57,022 nucleotides of DNA from Rhizobiaceae bacterium (GTDB taxonomy: Bacteria; Pseudomonadota; Alphaproteobacteria; Rhizobiales; Rhizobiaceae), in contig JACVCH010000012.1 of assembly GCA_016742175.1 (NCBI GenBank), positions 1 to 57,022 of the forward strand. Direction: 5' to 3'. Shown here piece after piece: positions 32,796 through 41,538 of the stretch. Made by a program: the position numbers and the translations under genes. Position 1 is the first letter of the stretch. Every line of letters begins with the position of its first letter. The notes beneath the pieces were generated by a model, which was given only the letters and a program-made list of their open reading frames with translations, was not told the origin of the DNA and did no database searches.

Positions 32796-34244
32796 TCAGA
32801 TCGGATAGTCTGGCTTTCCGTTCTGTATGGTGATCCACCGCAGTTCGGTGAATTCCTCGATGCCGGCCCGGCCGCCGAACCGCCCGTGGCCGGACGACTT
32901 GACGCCGCCGAATGGCATTTGCGGCTCGTCGTGGATGGTGGCCGAATTGATGTGGCAGATGCCGGTCTCGAGCCGCTGCGCTATCGAGAGCGCGCGGGTG
33001 ACGTCGCGGCTGAAGACTGCCGCCGAGAGGCCGTATTCGGTGTCGTTGGCGATCGAAACGGCTTCGTCGACCTCCGTAAAGCGGACGAGCGATGCGACCG
33101 GGCCGAAGCTTTCCTCGTAGTAGAGGCGCATGTTAGGCGTCACGCCGTCGAGGATCGTCGCGTCGAGCCAGACCGAGCGCTGCTCGCCGCCGATGACGAG
33201 GCGGGCGCCCTTCTGCACGGCATCGTCGACCAGCGCCTTGACGCGCGCGGCGGCCTGCTCGCTGATCATCGGGCCGATCGCGCTTGCGCCATCGCGCGGG
33301 TCGCCGAGCCGCATGCCGGCGACGACGGCGGCGAGCTTCTCGAGGAACGCGTCGGCCACCGTGTCCTGCACCACCAGCCGCTCGGTCGACATGCAGATCT
33401 GGCCCTGGTTGAAGAACGAGCCGAAGGCCGCGGCGCGCGCGGCCTCGTCGAGATCGGCGTCTTCGAGGACGATCAGCGGCGCCTTGCCGCCAAGTTCGAG
33501 CAGCGCCCGCTTCAGGTGGCGCGCGGCCATTTCCGCGATGATGCGGCCCGAGCGCGTCGAGCCGGTGAAGTTGACGCGGCGAACGGCCGCGTGCGCGATC
33601 AGCGCCTCGACGATCTCGGCCGCGTGGTCTTCCTGGTTATGTACGACGGCGATGGCGCCCTCGGGCAGGCCGGCATCGGCGAAGATTTCGCAGACCAGCG
33701 CGTGCGTGCCGGGGCACAGCTCCGACGCCTTGAAGACGACCGTGTTGCCGCAGGCGAGCGGCGTCGCGATCGAACGGACCGAGAGGACGATCGGCGCATT
33801 CCACGGCGCCAGCGAGAGAACGACGCCGCAGGGCTGGCGGATGGCCATGGCGAAGGAGCCGGCGCGATCCGCCGGAACGACTTCGCCGGCGATCTGCGTC
33901 GTCAGCGCCGCCGCCTCGCGCAGGATGGCGGCGCCGAGCCGGCAGTTCAGCTCGCCCCAAGCGCGCGTGCCGCCGGTCTCGGCGCAGATTTTCGCGATCA
34001 GTTCCTCGCTGCGCTCCAACAGGATGTCGGCGGCGCGGTTGAGGATCGCCCGACGCTCGGACGGCGGGGTCTGCGACCATTTCGGGAAGGCGGCGGCGGC
34101 GCGGTTGGCGGCATGGCGGGCCTCGGCGATGCTCGACGCGTGGACGCGCGTGACCACCGTGCCCGTCAGCGGGCCGATCCGCTCCAGATGGGGTGCCTCG
34201 ACGGCCTCCCCGACGGGAGCCGCGAGCCGCGCTGCCTTTGCCAA
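32796..34244 (-). CDS. Aldehyde dehydrogenase (aromatic aldehyde type)
   Basis: A 482-residue aldehyde dehydrogenase: LAPWNAPIVLSVRS in the cofactor site, VNFTGSTRSGRII, the general base in LLELGGKAPLIVL, catalytic Cys in GQICMSTERLVV and the C-terminal PQMPFGGVKSSGHGRFGG. It resembles salicylaldehyde/vanillin-type enzymes and is a paralogue of the gene at 25824-27284. The start is TTG at 34244, with GGGAGG six bases away; an ATG in between is out of frame. It is the first gene of the minus-strand operon, divergent from the AraC regulator. Confidence 0.92.
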   Translation of the reverse strand: MAKAARLAAPVGEAVEAPHLERIGPLTGTVVTRVHASSIAEARHAANRAAAAFPKWSQTPPSERRAILNRAADILLERSEELIAKICAETGGTRAWGELNCRLGAAILREAAALTTQIAGEVVPADRAGSFAMAIRQPCGVVLSLAPWNAPIVLSVRSIATPLACGNTVVFKASELCPGTHALVCEIFADAGLPEGAIAVVHNQEDHAAEIVEALIAHAAVRRVNFTGSTRSGRIIAEMAARHLKRALLELGGKAPLIVLEDADLDEAARAAAFGSFFNQGQICMSTERLVVQDTVADAFLEKLAAVVAGMRLGDPRDGASAIGPMISEQAAARVKALVDDAVQKGARLVIGGEQRSVWLDATILDGVTPNMRLYYEESFGPVASLVRFTEVDEAVSIANDTEYGLSAAVFSRDVTRALSIAQRLETGICHINSATIHDEPQMPFGGVKSSGHGRFGGRAGIEEFTELRWITIQNGKPDYPI

Positions 34245-34324
34245 TTCATCCTCCCGCGAAGCGAACTCGACGCTTCAGCCGCCACGGCTCCTTCGGAGCT
34301 CCGTTCTCCCGGCGACGATGCAAT

Positions 34325-34393
34325 TCAAGCGCAAGCCGTGGGCACTTGATATGAATAAAACTGGCGATCTATTGTAGAAATCGGGCGCTTGAT
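34325..34393. promoter_or_regulatory. Repeated GGCRCTTGAT sites between aldehyde dehydrogenase and araC-type gene
   Basis: GGCACTTGAT (34341-34350) and GGCGCTTGAT (34384-34393) are direct repeats 43 bases apart. TCAAGCGC (34325-34332) is the same core inverted. They occupy the 160-base divergent region, as AraC-family half-sites usually do, and could serve both promoters. Assignment is by repetition and place only. Confidence 0.4.
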
Positions 34394-34404
34394 TGGGTGA
34401 TCAT

Positions 34405-35274
34405 ATGGACGTCGACACGATCGATTGCGGGCTGCATGCGCGCTTCTGGTCCTTCAACGGGGCAGGAAGCGACGTCGCGCGCCAACTCGTGCTGGTGACC
34501 GACGGCGGCGGCGAGGCGGAGGCCGGCGGCCAGAGGTTCACGATCGCGGCCCCTGCCCTCGTCTGGCTTGGCGACCTGAAGCCCGGACGCCTCAGGCTCG
34601 AAGCCGGCGCGACGGGCCTGCGGGCGCGGATCGGCGACGGAACGCTGGTCGAAGCGATCGGCGACGAGGCGCAATCGGTCGGCCTGCGTTATCTGGTCGA
34701 TCGCGACTTCACGCTCTCGCTTGCCGGCCACGCCGATGCAGCGGGCGTCATCGAGCGCTGCCTGACCGCCGTGATTACGGAACGGCGCCAGCCGCAGGAG
34801 GCGTCGGCGCTGCTGCTCTCGGCGCTCCTGCGCATCGTGCTCGTGTCGATGCTGCGCGTTTCCGGCGGGCAGGAATCGCTGCCGGGCATCGGCGAGCGGA
34901 TGAGCCTCCTGCAGCGGTTCCGCCAGCTCGTGGAGATGAACTTCCGCAATCACTGGCCGGTCGCGCGCTATGCCGCTGCGCTTGGCGTCTCGGCTGACCG
35001 GCTGCACGCGATCTGCACTGACGGGGTGGGCAAATCGCCGAAGGCCCTGGTTTCCGAGCGACTTGCGCGCGAGGCGATGTTGCGGCTGGAGCGCTCGTCG
35101 CTGACGATCCAGCAGCTCGGCCATTCGCTCGGGTTTTCCGATCCGGCGCATTTTTCGAGTTTCTTCCGCAAGATGACCGGAACGCCGCCCGGTCGCTATC
35201 GCCGCGCGGTCATCGACGCGCATGCGGATCAGAGCCGCGCCGTGCACGTTCCCAGCTTTGCGGAATGGCCGTGA
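34405..35274 (+). CDS. AraC-family transcriptional regulator
   Basis: A 289-residue regulator. The N-terminal 170 residues are a cupin-like sensing domain with no clear family. Residues about 190-285 are the double helix-turn-helix of the AraC family: YAAALGVSADRLHAICTDG in the first, and LTIQQLGHSLGFSDPAHFSS, FFRKMTGTPPGRYRR in the second. The ATG at 34405 is preferred to a TTG at 34393. It is divergent from the aldehyde dehydrogenase/liv operon and is its likely activator. It ends adjacent to the convergent amidohydrolase gene with no gap. Confidence 0.93.
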   Translation: MDVDTIDCGLHARFWSFNGAGSDVARQLVLVTDGGGEAEAGGQRFTIAAPALVWLGDLKPGRLRLEAGATGLRARIGDGTLVEAIGDEAQSVGLRYLVDRDFTLSLAGHADAAGVIERCLTAVITERRQPQEASALLLSALLRIVLVSMLRVSGGQESLPGIGERMSLLQRFRQLVEMNFRNHWPVARYAAALGVSADRLHAICTDGVGKSPKALVSERLAREAMLRLERSSLTIQQLGHSLGFSDPAHFSSFFRKMTGTPPGRYRRAVIDAHADQSRAVHVPSFAEWP

Positions 35275-36555
35275 TCAGGATGCCGTGTGCCGCCGGCGCA
35301 CGCTTGACGGCCGTCCGTCGATCGTCAGGCGGGAATCGTTGCGCTGCTTGCGCGATACGATTTTGCCCTTCGAGACCACGCAGAGCCGGTTGGGCCGCAG
35401 GCGCAGCGCCTCGATCGGATTGCCGGCGTCGAGCACGACGAGGCTTGCGACGTTCCCGACCTCGAGCCCATAGCCTTCGAGCCCCATGATCGCTGCATTT
35501 TCCGTCGTCACCATGTCGAAACAGCGGCGCATGTCGGCCGGGCTCGTCATTTGGGCCACGTGCAGGCCCATGAAGGCGACGTCCAGCATGTCGGCGGTGC
35601 CGAGCGAATACCACGGGTCGAGGACGCAATCCTGGCCGAAGCCGACGCGGATGCCGGCCTTCAGCATCTCGGGCACGCGGGTCATGCCGCGGCGCTTCGG
35701 ATAGCTGTCGTGGCGGCCCTGGAGGACGATGTTGATGAGCGGGTTCGGCACGGCTGAAACCTCCGCCTCGGCCATCAGCGGCAGGAGCTTGGAGACGTAG
35801 TAATTGTCCATCGAGTGCATCGAGGTCAGGTGCGATCCGTTCACCCGGCCGTGAAGGCCGAGGCGCTGCGTCTCGCAGGCCAGTTGCTCGATATGGCGCG
35901 ACAGCGGATCATCCGTCTCGTCGCAGTGCATGTCGACGCGCAGGCCGCGTTCCGCTGCGATCTCGCAAAGCTCGGTCACCGAGCGGCGGCCGTCCTCCAT
36001 CGTGCGCTCGAAATGCGGAATGCCGCCGACCACGTCCACGCCCATGTCGAGGGCGCGGATGGTGTTTTCGCGCGCGGTGGGGTCGCGGTAGAAGCCGTCC
36101 TGCGGGAAGGCGACGAGTTGCAGGTCGAGATAGGGCGCGACGGTCTTCCTCACATCGAGCAGCGCCTCGACGGCGAGCAGCCGGTCGTCGCAGGTGTCGA
36201 CATGGGTGCGGATGGCGAGGAGCCCCATCGAGACCGCCCAGTCACAATAGGCGAGCGCCCGTTCCTTCACCGCCTCGTGCGTCAGGAGCGGCTTCAGCTC
36301 GCCCCAAAGGCCGATCCCTTCCAGAAGCGTGCCCGAGGCGTTGATGCGCGGCGTGCCGTAGGAAAGCGTCGCGTCCATGTGGAAGTGCGGGTCGACGAAA
36401 GGCGGCGCGACGAGATCGCCGGCGGCATCGATCACCTCGCCCGCCTCGGCATCCAGCTTGGCCTCGATCGCGGCGATGCGCCCGCCGCTGATGCCGATAT
36501 CGGCGACGCGGCCATCCGTCAGCGTGCCGCCCCTCACAATCAAATCGAAACTCAT
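35275..36555 (-). CDS. codA: Cytosine deaminase-like amidohydrolase
   Basis: A 426-residue metal-dependent hydrolase of the cytosine deaminase/isoguanine deaminase group. Metal ligands are visible in the N-terminal PHFHMDATL, in MHCDETDD with its catalytic Glu/Asp region, in NGSHLTSMHSMDN and in VGFGQDCVLDPWYSLG. CodA converts cytosine to uracil and ammonia, but many homologues act on other N-heterocycles, such as creatinine-type or triazine compounds. So cytosine is likely but not certain. The C-terminal residues past about 400 are Arg/Ser-rich and atypical, possibly a read-on extension. It converges on the AraC gene. Confidence 0.85.
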   Translation of the reverse strand: MSFDLIVRGGTLTDGRVADIGISGGRIAAIEAKLDAEAGEVIDAAGDLVAPPFVDPHFHMDATLSYGTPRINASGTLLEGIGLWGELKPLLTHEAVKERALAYCDWAVSMGLLAIRTHVDTCDDRLLAVEALLDVRKTVAPYLDLQLVAFPQDGFYRDPTARENTIRALDMGVDVVGGIPHFERTMEDGRRSVTELCEIAAERGLRVDMHCDETDDPLSRHIEQLACETQRLGLHGRVNGSHLTSMHSMDNYYVSKLLPLMAEAEVSAVPNPLINIVLQGRHDSYPKRRGMTRVPEMLKAGIRVGFGQDCVLDPWYSLGTADMLDVAFMGLHVAQMTSPADMRRCFDMVTTENAAIMGLEGYGLEVGNVASLVVLDAGNPIEALRLRPNRLCVVSKGKIVSRKQRNDSRLTIDGRPSSVRRRHTAS

Positions 36556-36580
36556 CGCCGCCCCTTCATCGCTTCCATCA

Positions 36581-37237
36581 TCAAGTCACGCAGGCAAGCA
36601 TGATCGCCTCGCGCAGCTCTTCGATGCCGCCATTCTTCTCGGAGGTCGTGGCGAGCACGACGGGAAACGCGGCCGGCCGGCGCTTGATCTTCGCCGTCGT
36701 CTCGTCGATCAGCGGCTGGACGCCGGCGGACTTGATCTTGTCGGTCTTGGTCAGCACCACCTGGTAGGAGCAGGCGGCCTTGTCGAGCAGGTCCATCACG
36801 TCGGAATCGATCTGCTTCACGCCGTGGCGGGCGTCGACCAGCAGATAAACGCGCTTCAGCGTCACGCGGCCCTTGAGGTAGTCGAAGACAAGCTTCGTCC
36901 AGGCGTCGACCTGAGCCTTGGGCGCCTTGGCGAAGCCGTAGCCGGGCATGTCGACCAGTGCCATCGGCGGCAGGTCGCCGGGCTGGCCGGAATAGCCGTC
37001 GGGCACGAAATAGTTGAGTTCCTGCGTGCGGCCCGGCGTGTTCGACGTGCGCGCGAGACCCTTCTTGACGACGAGCGCATTGATCAGCGACGACTTGCCG
37101 ACGTTCGAACGGCCGGCAAAGGCGATCTCGGGCGGCCCTTCGGGCGGCAGGAATTTCATCGACGGCACGCCGCGGATGAAGATCCAGTTCTTGGGGAACG
37201 GGATGGCCTCGATCGGCGCCGGGCGGGGGTCTTCCAT
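36581..37237 (-). CDS. engB: Ribosome-biogenesis GTP-binding protein EngB (YihA/YsxC)
   Basis: A 218-residue TRAFAC GTPase required for 50S ribosome assembly. G1 is [12 protein letters not shown]2 lies in [15 protein letters not shown]3 is DMPGYGFAK and G4 is LTKTDKI. The start is set at ATG 37237; TTG codons at 37246 and 37252 are closer to a GGAGAG site and cannot be excluded. In rhizobia engB usually follows yidC; here a fasciclin gene lies in between. Confidence 0.95.
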   Translation of the reverse strand: MEDPRPAPIEAIPFPKNWIFIRGVPSMKFLPPEGPPEIAFAGRSNVGKSSLINALVVKKGLARTSNTPGRTQELNYFVPDGYSGQPGDLPPMALVDMPGYGFAKAPKAQVDAWTKLVFDYLKGRVTLKRVYLLVDARHGVKQIDSDVMDLLDKAACSYQVVLTKTDKIKSAGVQPLIDETTAKIKRRPAAFPVVLATTSEKNGGIEELREAIMLACVT

Positions 37238-37324
37238 GTCGCTCAACGTCAACTCTCCGTGGCCATGATCGCCACGGATGGCATTGAGCTTTCGCGCCGG
37301 CTTGTCAACCGCAAGTCGGGAAAC

Positions 37325-37351
37325 GCCCGGCCGGCTCTGCGTCGGCCGGGC
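37325..37351 (-). terminator. Hairpin after the fasciclin gene
   Basis: GCCCGGCCG (37325-37333) pairs perfectly with CGGCCGGGC (37343-37351) around a 9-base loop. It begins 9 bases after the fasciclin stop on the minus strand and is followed by only a short T stretch, so it is a moderate terminator candidate. Confidence 0.5.
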
Positions 37352-37359
37352 CGTGCGCC

Positions 37360-37911
37360 TTACGGCAGGAGCACGCGATTGACGACGTGAATGACGCCGT
37401 TCGACTGGTTGACGTCCGCCGTGGTCACGACGCTCGTCGTGCCCTTGCCGTCCATGACGGCGACGCCGCGGCCGGACGGGACGACGGTCAGCGTGCCGCC
37501 CTGGACGGTGGTGAGCTGCGCTTCGCCGCCGCCGGCATTGGCGCGGCGCAGAAGCTCGGGGCCGCTGAGCTTGCCCGGAACGACGTGATAGGTCAGCACG
37601 CCGGTGAGTTGGTCCTTGTTCTCGGGCATCAGGAGCGTATCGACTGTGCCGGCCGGCAGCATGGTGAAGGCGTCGTTCACTGGCGCGAAAACCGTGAATG
37701 GGCCGGGGCCGGACAGGGTGCCGGCGAGGTCGGCGGCCTGCACGGCCGCGACCAGCGTGGTGTGGACGGGCGAATTCACCGCGTTCTCGACGATGTTGCG
37801 CTCGACGAGCATCGGCGCGCCGCCGACGGTCGGATTTTCCTGCGCGCCCGCGGGCGCGGCCAGCGCGATAGCCGCGGAAACCAAAAGGGTCGTGATCGAA
37901 AGTTTCTTCAT
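37360..37911 (-). CDS. Secreted fasciclin-domain protein
   Basis: A 183-residue protein with a signal peptide ([20 protein letters not shown], predicted cut near GAQE) and one FAS1 domain. The FAS1 H1 and H2 boxes are visible as [19 protein letters not shown] and [14 protein letters not shown], with [11 protein letters not shown] between. Such proteins are exported and associated with adhesion or the cell surface; in rhizobia some are symbiosis-related. It interrupts the usual yidC-engB order and is enclosed by terminator-like hairpins on both sides, so it is probably transcribed alone. Confidence 0.92.
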   Translation of the reverse strand: MKKLSITTLLVSAAIALAAPAGAQENPTVGGAPMLVERNIVENAVNSPVHTTLVAAVQAADLAGTLSGPGPFTVFAPVNDAFTMLPAGTVDTLLMPENKDQLTGVLTYHVVPGKLSGPELLRRANAGGGEAQLTTVQGGTLTVVPSGRGVAVMDGKGTTSVVTTADVNQSNGVIHVVNRVLLP

Positions 37912-38004
37912 GATGCCTCTCCCAAGGAAATGTCTTCGTTGACGGTTCCAGTTACGGACAAGTCCGGGAGACAGTTTCGGTCTTCACCGAAGCGTGAAAA
38001 CGAA

Positions 38005-38029
38005 AAAGCCCCGCGCGAGGCGGGGCTTT
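38005..38029 (-). terminator. Rho-independent terminator of yidC
   Basis: AAAGCCCCGC (38005-38014) pairs with GCGGGGCTTT (38020-38029) around a 5-base loop. Read on the minus strand, the stem ends in a run of five T. It lies 15 bases after the yidC stop and is the end of the rpmH-rnpA-yidC operon. Confidence 0.85.
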
Positions 38030-38043
38030 CAAGGCGAGGTCTG

Positions 38044-39873
38044 CTATTCGGCAGGTTCCTTCGATTTCTTGCGGAACATGCCGGTCAAATTGTCCCAGAG
38101 TTCGATCTTGGCGCCCTGGCGCTTCATGATCACGCCCTGCTGGAGCACCGACAGGGTGTTGTTCCATGCCCAGTAGATCACCAGGCCGGCCGGGAACGTC
38201 GCCAGCATGAAGGTGAAAACCACCGGCATCCAGTTGAAGATCATCGCCTGCGTCGGATCGGGCGGCGTCGGGTTCATGCGCATCTGCACGAACATCGTGA
38301 TGCCCATGATCAACGGCCAGACGCCGATCATCAGGAAGGACGGCACGTCGTAGGGCAGAAGGCCGAACAGGTTGAACAGCGAGGTCGGGTCGGGCGCCGA
38401 CAGATCCTCGATCCAGCCAAAGAACGGCGCATGGCGCATTTCGATGGTGACGTAGATGACCTTGTAGAGCGCGAAGAAGACGGGAATCTGCAGAAGGATC
38501 GGCCAGCAGCCTGCGATCGGATTGATCTTTTCCTTCTTGTAGAGCTCCATCATCTCCTGCTGCTGCTTCATCCGGTCGTCCGCATATTTCTCGCGGATTT
38601 CCATCAGCTTGGGCTGCACCTTCTTCATGTTCGCCATCGACACGTAGGACTTGTTGGCGAGCGGGAAGAAGATGAGCTTGACCAGAACGGTCGTGGCGAG
38701 GATCGCGACGCCGAAATTGCCGAACAGGCGGAAGAACCAGTCGATGACGAAGAACATCGGCTTGGTGATGAAATAGAACCAGCCCCAGTCGATCAGCAGC
38801 TCGAACTGGCGGATGCCGTATTCGTCCTGGTAGCCGTCGATGACGTCGACCACCTTGGCGCCGGCGAAGACGCGGGTCTCGATGTCGGCCGACTGGCCGG
38901 GCGCGAGGGACACCGCATCGGACAAATAGTCCGCCTGATAGCGCACGCGGCCGTCGTCGAAATAGGAATAGCGCGGCTGGAACGCCTGGCCGGCCGCCGG
39001 CACCATCGCCACCGCCCAATACTTGTCGGTGATGCCGAGCCAGCCATCATTGCTCTTGCCGGGCGTGATCTGGCGATCCTCGGCGAGCGTCGAATAGTCG
39101 ATCTCCTGCAGCCCCTCTTCGCCCGTCACCCCGATCAGGCCTTCGTGAAGCACGAAGATGCCTTCGATGTCGGGTGTGCCGACGCGCGTGATGCGGCCGT
39201 AATTCATCAGCTCGACCTGCTCGCCGCCGGCGTTCGTGACGCTGTCGGCGATGGTGAACATATAGTCCGCATCGACCGCAATCGTGCGCTCGAAGGTCAG
39301 GCCTGCATCGTTGGTGTAGGTCAGCGTGACGGGGCTGTCCTGCGTCAGTTGCGGATTGCCCTCGACGCTCCAGACCGTCTGCGGGCCCGGCACCGTGCCG
39401 GCATTGCCCCCAGCGACATAGCCGGTCTCGGCATAGTAGCCGTCGGCAAGGGCCGACGGATTCAGGAGCGAGATGTTCGGCGAATTCGGCTCGACCGTGA
39501 CGCGGTAGTCCTTGAGGAGAAGGTCGTCGATGCGCGCGCCGGTCAGGTTGATCGAGCCGGAAAGGCGCGGCGTGTCGATCGCAATGCGGCCCGATCCGGC
39601 GATCGCGGCCTCGCGCGTCTGGGGAACGGCGCCGGCCGCTCCGCTGCCGGGAACCTCGGCCGCCGTGCCCGGCGCCGTCGGCACGTCTCCATCACCAGCC
39701 GCGCCGCCGGCGGCCTGACCCTGAGGGGTCGTCGCCTGCTGCTGCTGCGCCTGGATCTCGGCTGCCTCGCGCTGCGCTTCGATGCGGGGGTTCATGTAGA
39801 ACACCTGCCAGAGCGTCAGGATCACGACGGAAAGCGCGATCGTGATGAAGAAGTTGCGGTTGTTTTCCATCAA
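38044..39873 (-). CDS. yidC: Membrane protein insertase YidC
   Basis: A 609-residue inner-membrane insertase/chaperone. It has the N-terminal membrane anchor (FFITIALSVVILTLWQVFYM), a Gln/Ala/Pro-rich linker (residues 36-75), the large periplasmic beta domain (about 80-370) and the conserved five-helix insertase core from WGWFYFITKPMFFVIDWFFR. The core also has QPKLMEIREKYADD and PVFFALYKVIYVTIEMRH. Length and layout are those of Gram-negative YidC. It follows rnpA by 17 bases. Confidence 0.97.
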   Translation of the reverse strand: MMENNRNFFITIALSVVILTLWQVFYMNPRIEAQREAAEIQAQQQQATTPQGQAAGGAAGDGDVPTAPGTAAEVPGSGAAGAVPQTREAAIAGSGRIAIDTPRLSGSINLTGARIDDLLLKDYRVTVEPNSPNISLLNPSALADGYYAETGYVAGGNAGTVPGPQTVWSVEGNPQLTQDSPVTLTYTNDAGLTFERTIAVDADYMFTIADSVTNAGGEQVELMNYGRITRVGTPDIEGIFVLHEGLIGVTGEEGLQEIDYSTLAEDRQITPGKSNDGWLGITDKYWAVAMVPAAGQAFQPRYSYFDDGRVRYQADYLSDAVSLAPGQSADIETRVFAGAKVVDVIDGYQDEYGIRQFELLIDWGWFYFITKPMFFVIDWFFRLFGNFGVAILATTVLVKLIFFPLANKSYVSMANMKKVQPKLMEIREKYADDRMKQQQEMMELYKKEKINPIAGCWPILLQIPVFFALYKVIYVTIEMRHAPFFGWIEDLSAPDPTSLFNLFGLLPYDVPSFLMIGVWPLIMGITMFVQMRMNPTPPDPTQAMIFNWMPVVFTFMLATFPAGLVIYWAWNNTLSVLQQGVIMKRQGAKIELWDNLTGMFRKKSKEPAE

Positions 39874-39890
39874 GGAATCCCTATCCCCGC

Positions 39891-40229
39891 TCAGCGAAAT
39901 CGGCGGGAGAGCTCTGCCTTCAATTCGTCGAACGGCGTCTTGAGCAGTTCGCGGCGGCCGACGATGACATAGTCGGTGCCAGGCGCCATGTCACGCGCCG
40001 CATGGACGCGAACGGCTTCTTTCAGACGACGGCGGATGCGGTTACGGACCACCGCATTGCCGACTTTCTTGGTGACGGTGAAGCCGACGCGCGGTTCGCC
40101 CGCGTCGTCACGCCGCAGCGCCTCCAACAGAAAAAGCCGCCCCCGGCGCTTCTCGCCCCGGCGAACGGCCAGAAACTGGGCGCGCTTCTTCAAGCGCGCC
40201 GGTGCATTCTCTTGCGGCCGGTCGGTCAA
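39891..40229 (-). CDS. rnpA: Ribonuclease P protein component
   Basis: About 112 residues of the RNase P protein, which helps the catalytic RNA process tRNA 5' ends. The core [20 protein letters not shown] matches the family's RNR motif, followed by [21 protein letters not shown]. The start is uncertain: TTG 40229 ([19 protein letters not shown]) gives the normal length, while the frame stays open upstream through rpmH. It lies 34 bases after rpmH. Confidence 0.92.
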   Translation of the reverse strand: MTDRPQENAPARLKKRAQFLAVRRGEKRRGRLFLLEALRRDDAGEPRVGFTVTKKVGNAVVRNRIRRRLKEAVRVHAARDMAPGTDYVIVGRRELLKTPFDELKAELSRRFR

Positions 40230-40263
40230 TACCTTCGCCCTTCGGCATCCGGCGTCGCGAGGA

Positions 40264-40398
40264 TTATGCGGACAGACGCTTGCGGCCGCGGGCGCGGCGG
40301 GCAGCGATGACCTTCTGACCACCCTTGGTGGCCATGCGCGCACGGAAACCATGGCGGCGCTTGCGGACGAGTTTGGACGGCTGATAAGTACGCTTCAT
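40264..40398 (-). CDS. rpmH: 50S ribosomal protein L34
   Basis: A 44-residue L34: [20 protein letters not shown] at the start and [16 protein letters not shown] at the end, identical in layout to other alphaproteobacterial L34. It is the first gene of rpmH-rnpA-yidC and has a clear promoter at 40512-40540. Confidence 0.97.
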   Translation of the reverse strand: MKRTYQPSKLVRKRRHGFRARMATKGGQKVIAARRARGRKRLSA

Positions 40399-40511
40399 TT
40401 ATTTAATACCGCGGCGTGCGGCCCTTCTTGGTAGCTGTCTCATAGGACGAGAGCTTCGGCCGGCCATGCGCAACATAAGTCGCGCCAGAACCTGGGCCCG
40501 AGCGTGCGCGG

Positions 40512-40540
40512 CTTATAGAAAGAACGATGGCCCGAGTCAA
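40512..40540 (-). promoter_or_regulatory. Sigma-70 promoter of rpmH-rnpA-yidC
   Basis: On the minus strand TTGACT (-35, complement of 40535-40540) and TATAAG (-10, complement of 40512-40517) are separated by 17 bases, close to the housekeeping consensus. The leader to the rpmH start is about 105 bases. The rest of the 380-base gap 40399-40778 holds only the leader and the upstream region of the next, divergent gene; I see no further gene in it. Confidence 0.75.
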
Positions 40541-40778
40541 TAAATGCCGAAGCGGCAGTCACGGTGCGGTGATGCGCACGCAAGCCCGTGTCAATAGAGC
40601 TTGAAACGGGCCCTGCGGCATTGCTGCAGCGTCGCGGCTGGGCCATGTGTAACTGCGTCAACCGCAGGAGCAGTCCTTGCCAGCCAAACTCGCCGATGCC
40701 AAAGCCATGCGCGACATGCCGCGATCTCCCCTTCGCGCCGTGGCATCCGACCCGCGCGAGCGGACAAAGGACGTCGCC

Positions 40779-41528
40779 ATGACCGCCGGCCGGCCGCGAT
40801 CCATCTGGCGCTTCGTTCCACTGGCGATCATCGCCGGCGGCCTTGCGCTCGGCTACGGGCTCGGCTGGCACGAATATCTGAGCCTCGGCGAACTGGCCGC
40901 GCGCAAGGATGATTTGCAGGCCTATGCCGCGTCCTTCGGCGTGCTCGCCCCCGTGCTGTTCGGCCTTCTATACATGGTGGCGACGGCCTTCGCCTTTCCG
41001 GCCGCCGGCGCGCTGACCGTCTTCGGCGGCTTCCTGTTCGGCTGGGCGGTCGCGGGCACGGTGGTCGCGGTCTCGGCGACGATCGGGGCGACACTGATCT
41101 TCCTTGCCGCCCGCTCCGCGCTCGGCGATGCGCTGAGGAGCCGCGTCAGGGGCCGCGCCGAGGCGCTGTCGAAGGGCTTCGAGGACAATGCCTTCGGCTA
41201 TCTCCTTGTCCTGCGCATGACCCCCGTCCTGCCCTTCTTCGTCGTCAACGTCGCCCCTGCCCTCTTCAAGGTGCGGCTGTCGACCTATGTCGCGACGACC
41301 TTCTTCGGCATCCTGCCGGGCACATTCGTGCTCGCCTATCTCGGCGCCGGGGTCGACAGCGTGCTGACCGCGGCGAACGAAGCGGGCGAGACGCCGACCC
41401 TTGCCGACATCGTCACGCCCGAAATCACTCTTGCCCTTGCCGGCTTGGCGCTGCTCGCCGTTTCGGCCATGCTGATCAAGACCTACTGGACCCGCAGGAC
41501 CGCTTCGAAGGCGTCCGCTGCCGACTGA
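40779..41528 (+). CDS. TVP38/TMEM64 (DedA-like) membrane protein
   Basis: A 249-residue inner-membrane protein with about five hydrophobic segments and the SNARE-associated/VTT domain signature: FAFPAAGALTVFGGFLFG, the re-entrant part ATIGATLIFLAARSALGD, and VLRMTPVLPFFVVNVAPALF. Related DedA-superfamily proteins flip lipids or affect membrane homeostasis. ATG 40779 has AAAGGA at the right distance; in-frame starts at 40677 and 40707 would add a polar N-terminus. It is followed after 10 bases by a flavoprotein disulfide reductase, a recurrent pairing for this family. Confidence 0.88.
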   Translation: MTAGRPRSIWRFVPLAIIAGGLALGYGLGWHEYLSLGELAARKDDLQAYAASFGVLAPVLFGLLYMVATAFAFPAAGALTVFGGFLFGWAVAGTVVAVSATIGATLIFLAARSALGDALRSRVRGRAEALSKGFEDNAFGYLLVLRMTPVLPFFVVNVAPALFKVRLSTYVATTFFGILPGTFVLAYLGAGVDSVLTAANEAGETPTLADIVTPEITLALAGLALLAVSAMLIKTYWTRRTASKASAAD

Positions 41529-41538
41529 ACGGACGCCC

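Noticed and set aside
31833-34349. Plus-strand frame of 838 residues opposite livK and the aldehyde dehydrogenase
   Set aside because: Both minus-strand products are full-length members of known families, so this is an antisense shadow.
37387-39972. Plus-strand frame of 861 residues opposite the fasciclin gene and yidC
   Set aside because: It crosses two genes and a terminator on the other strand and has no recognisable domain.
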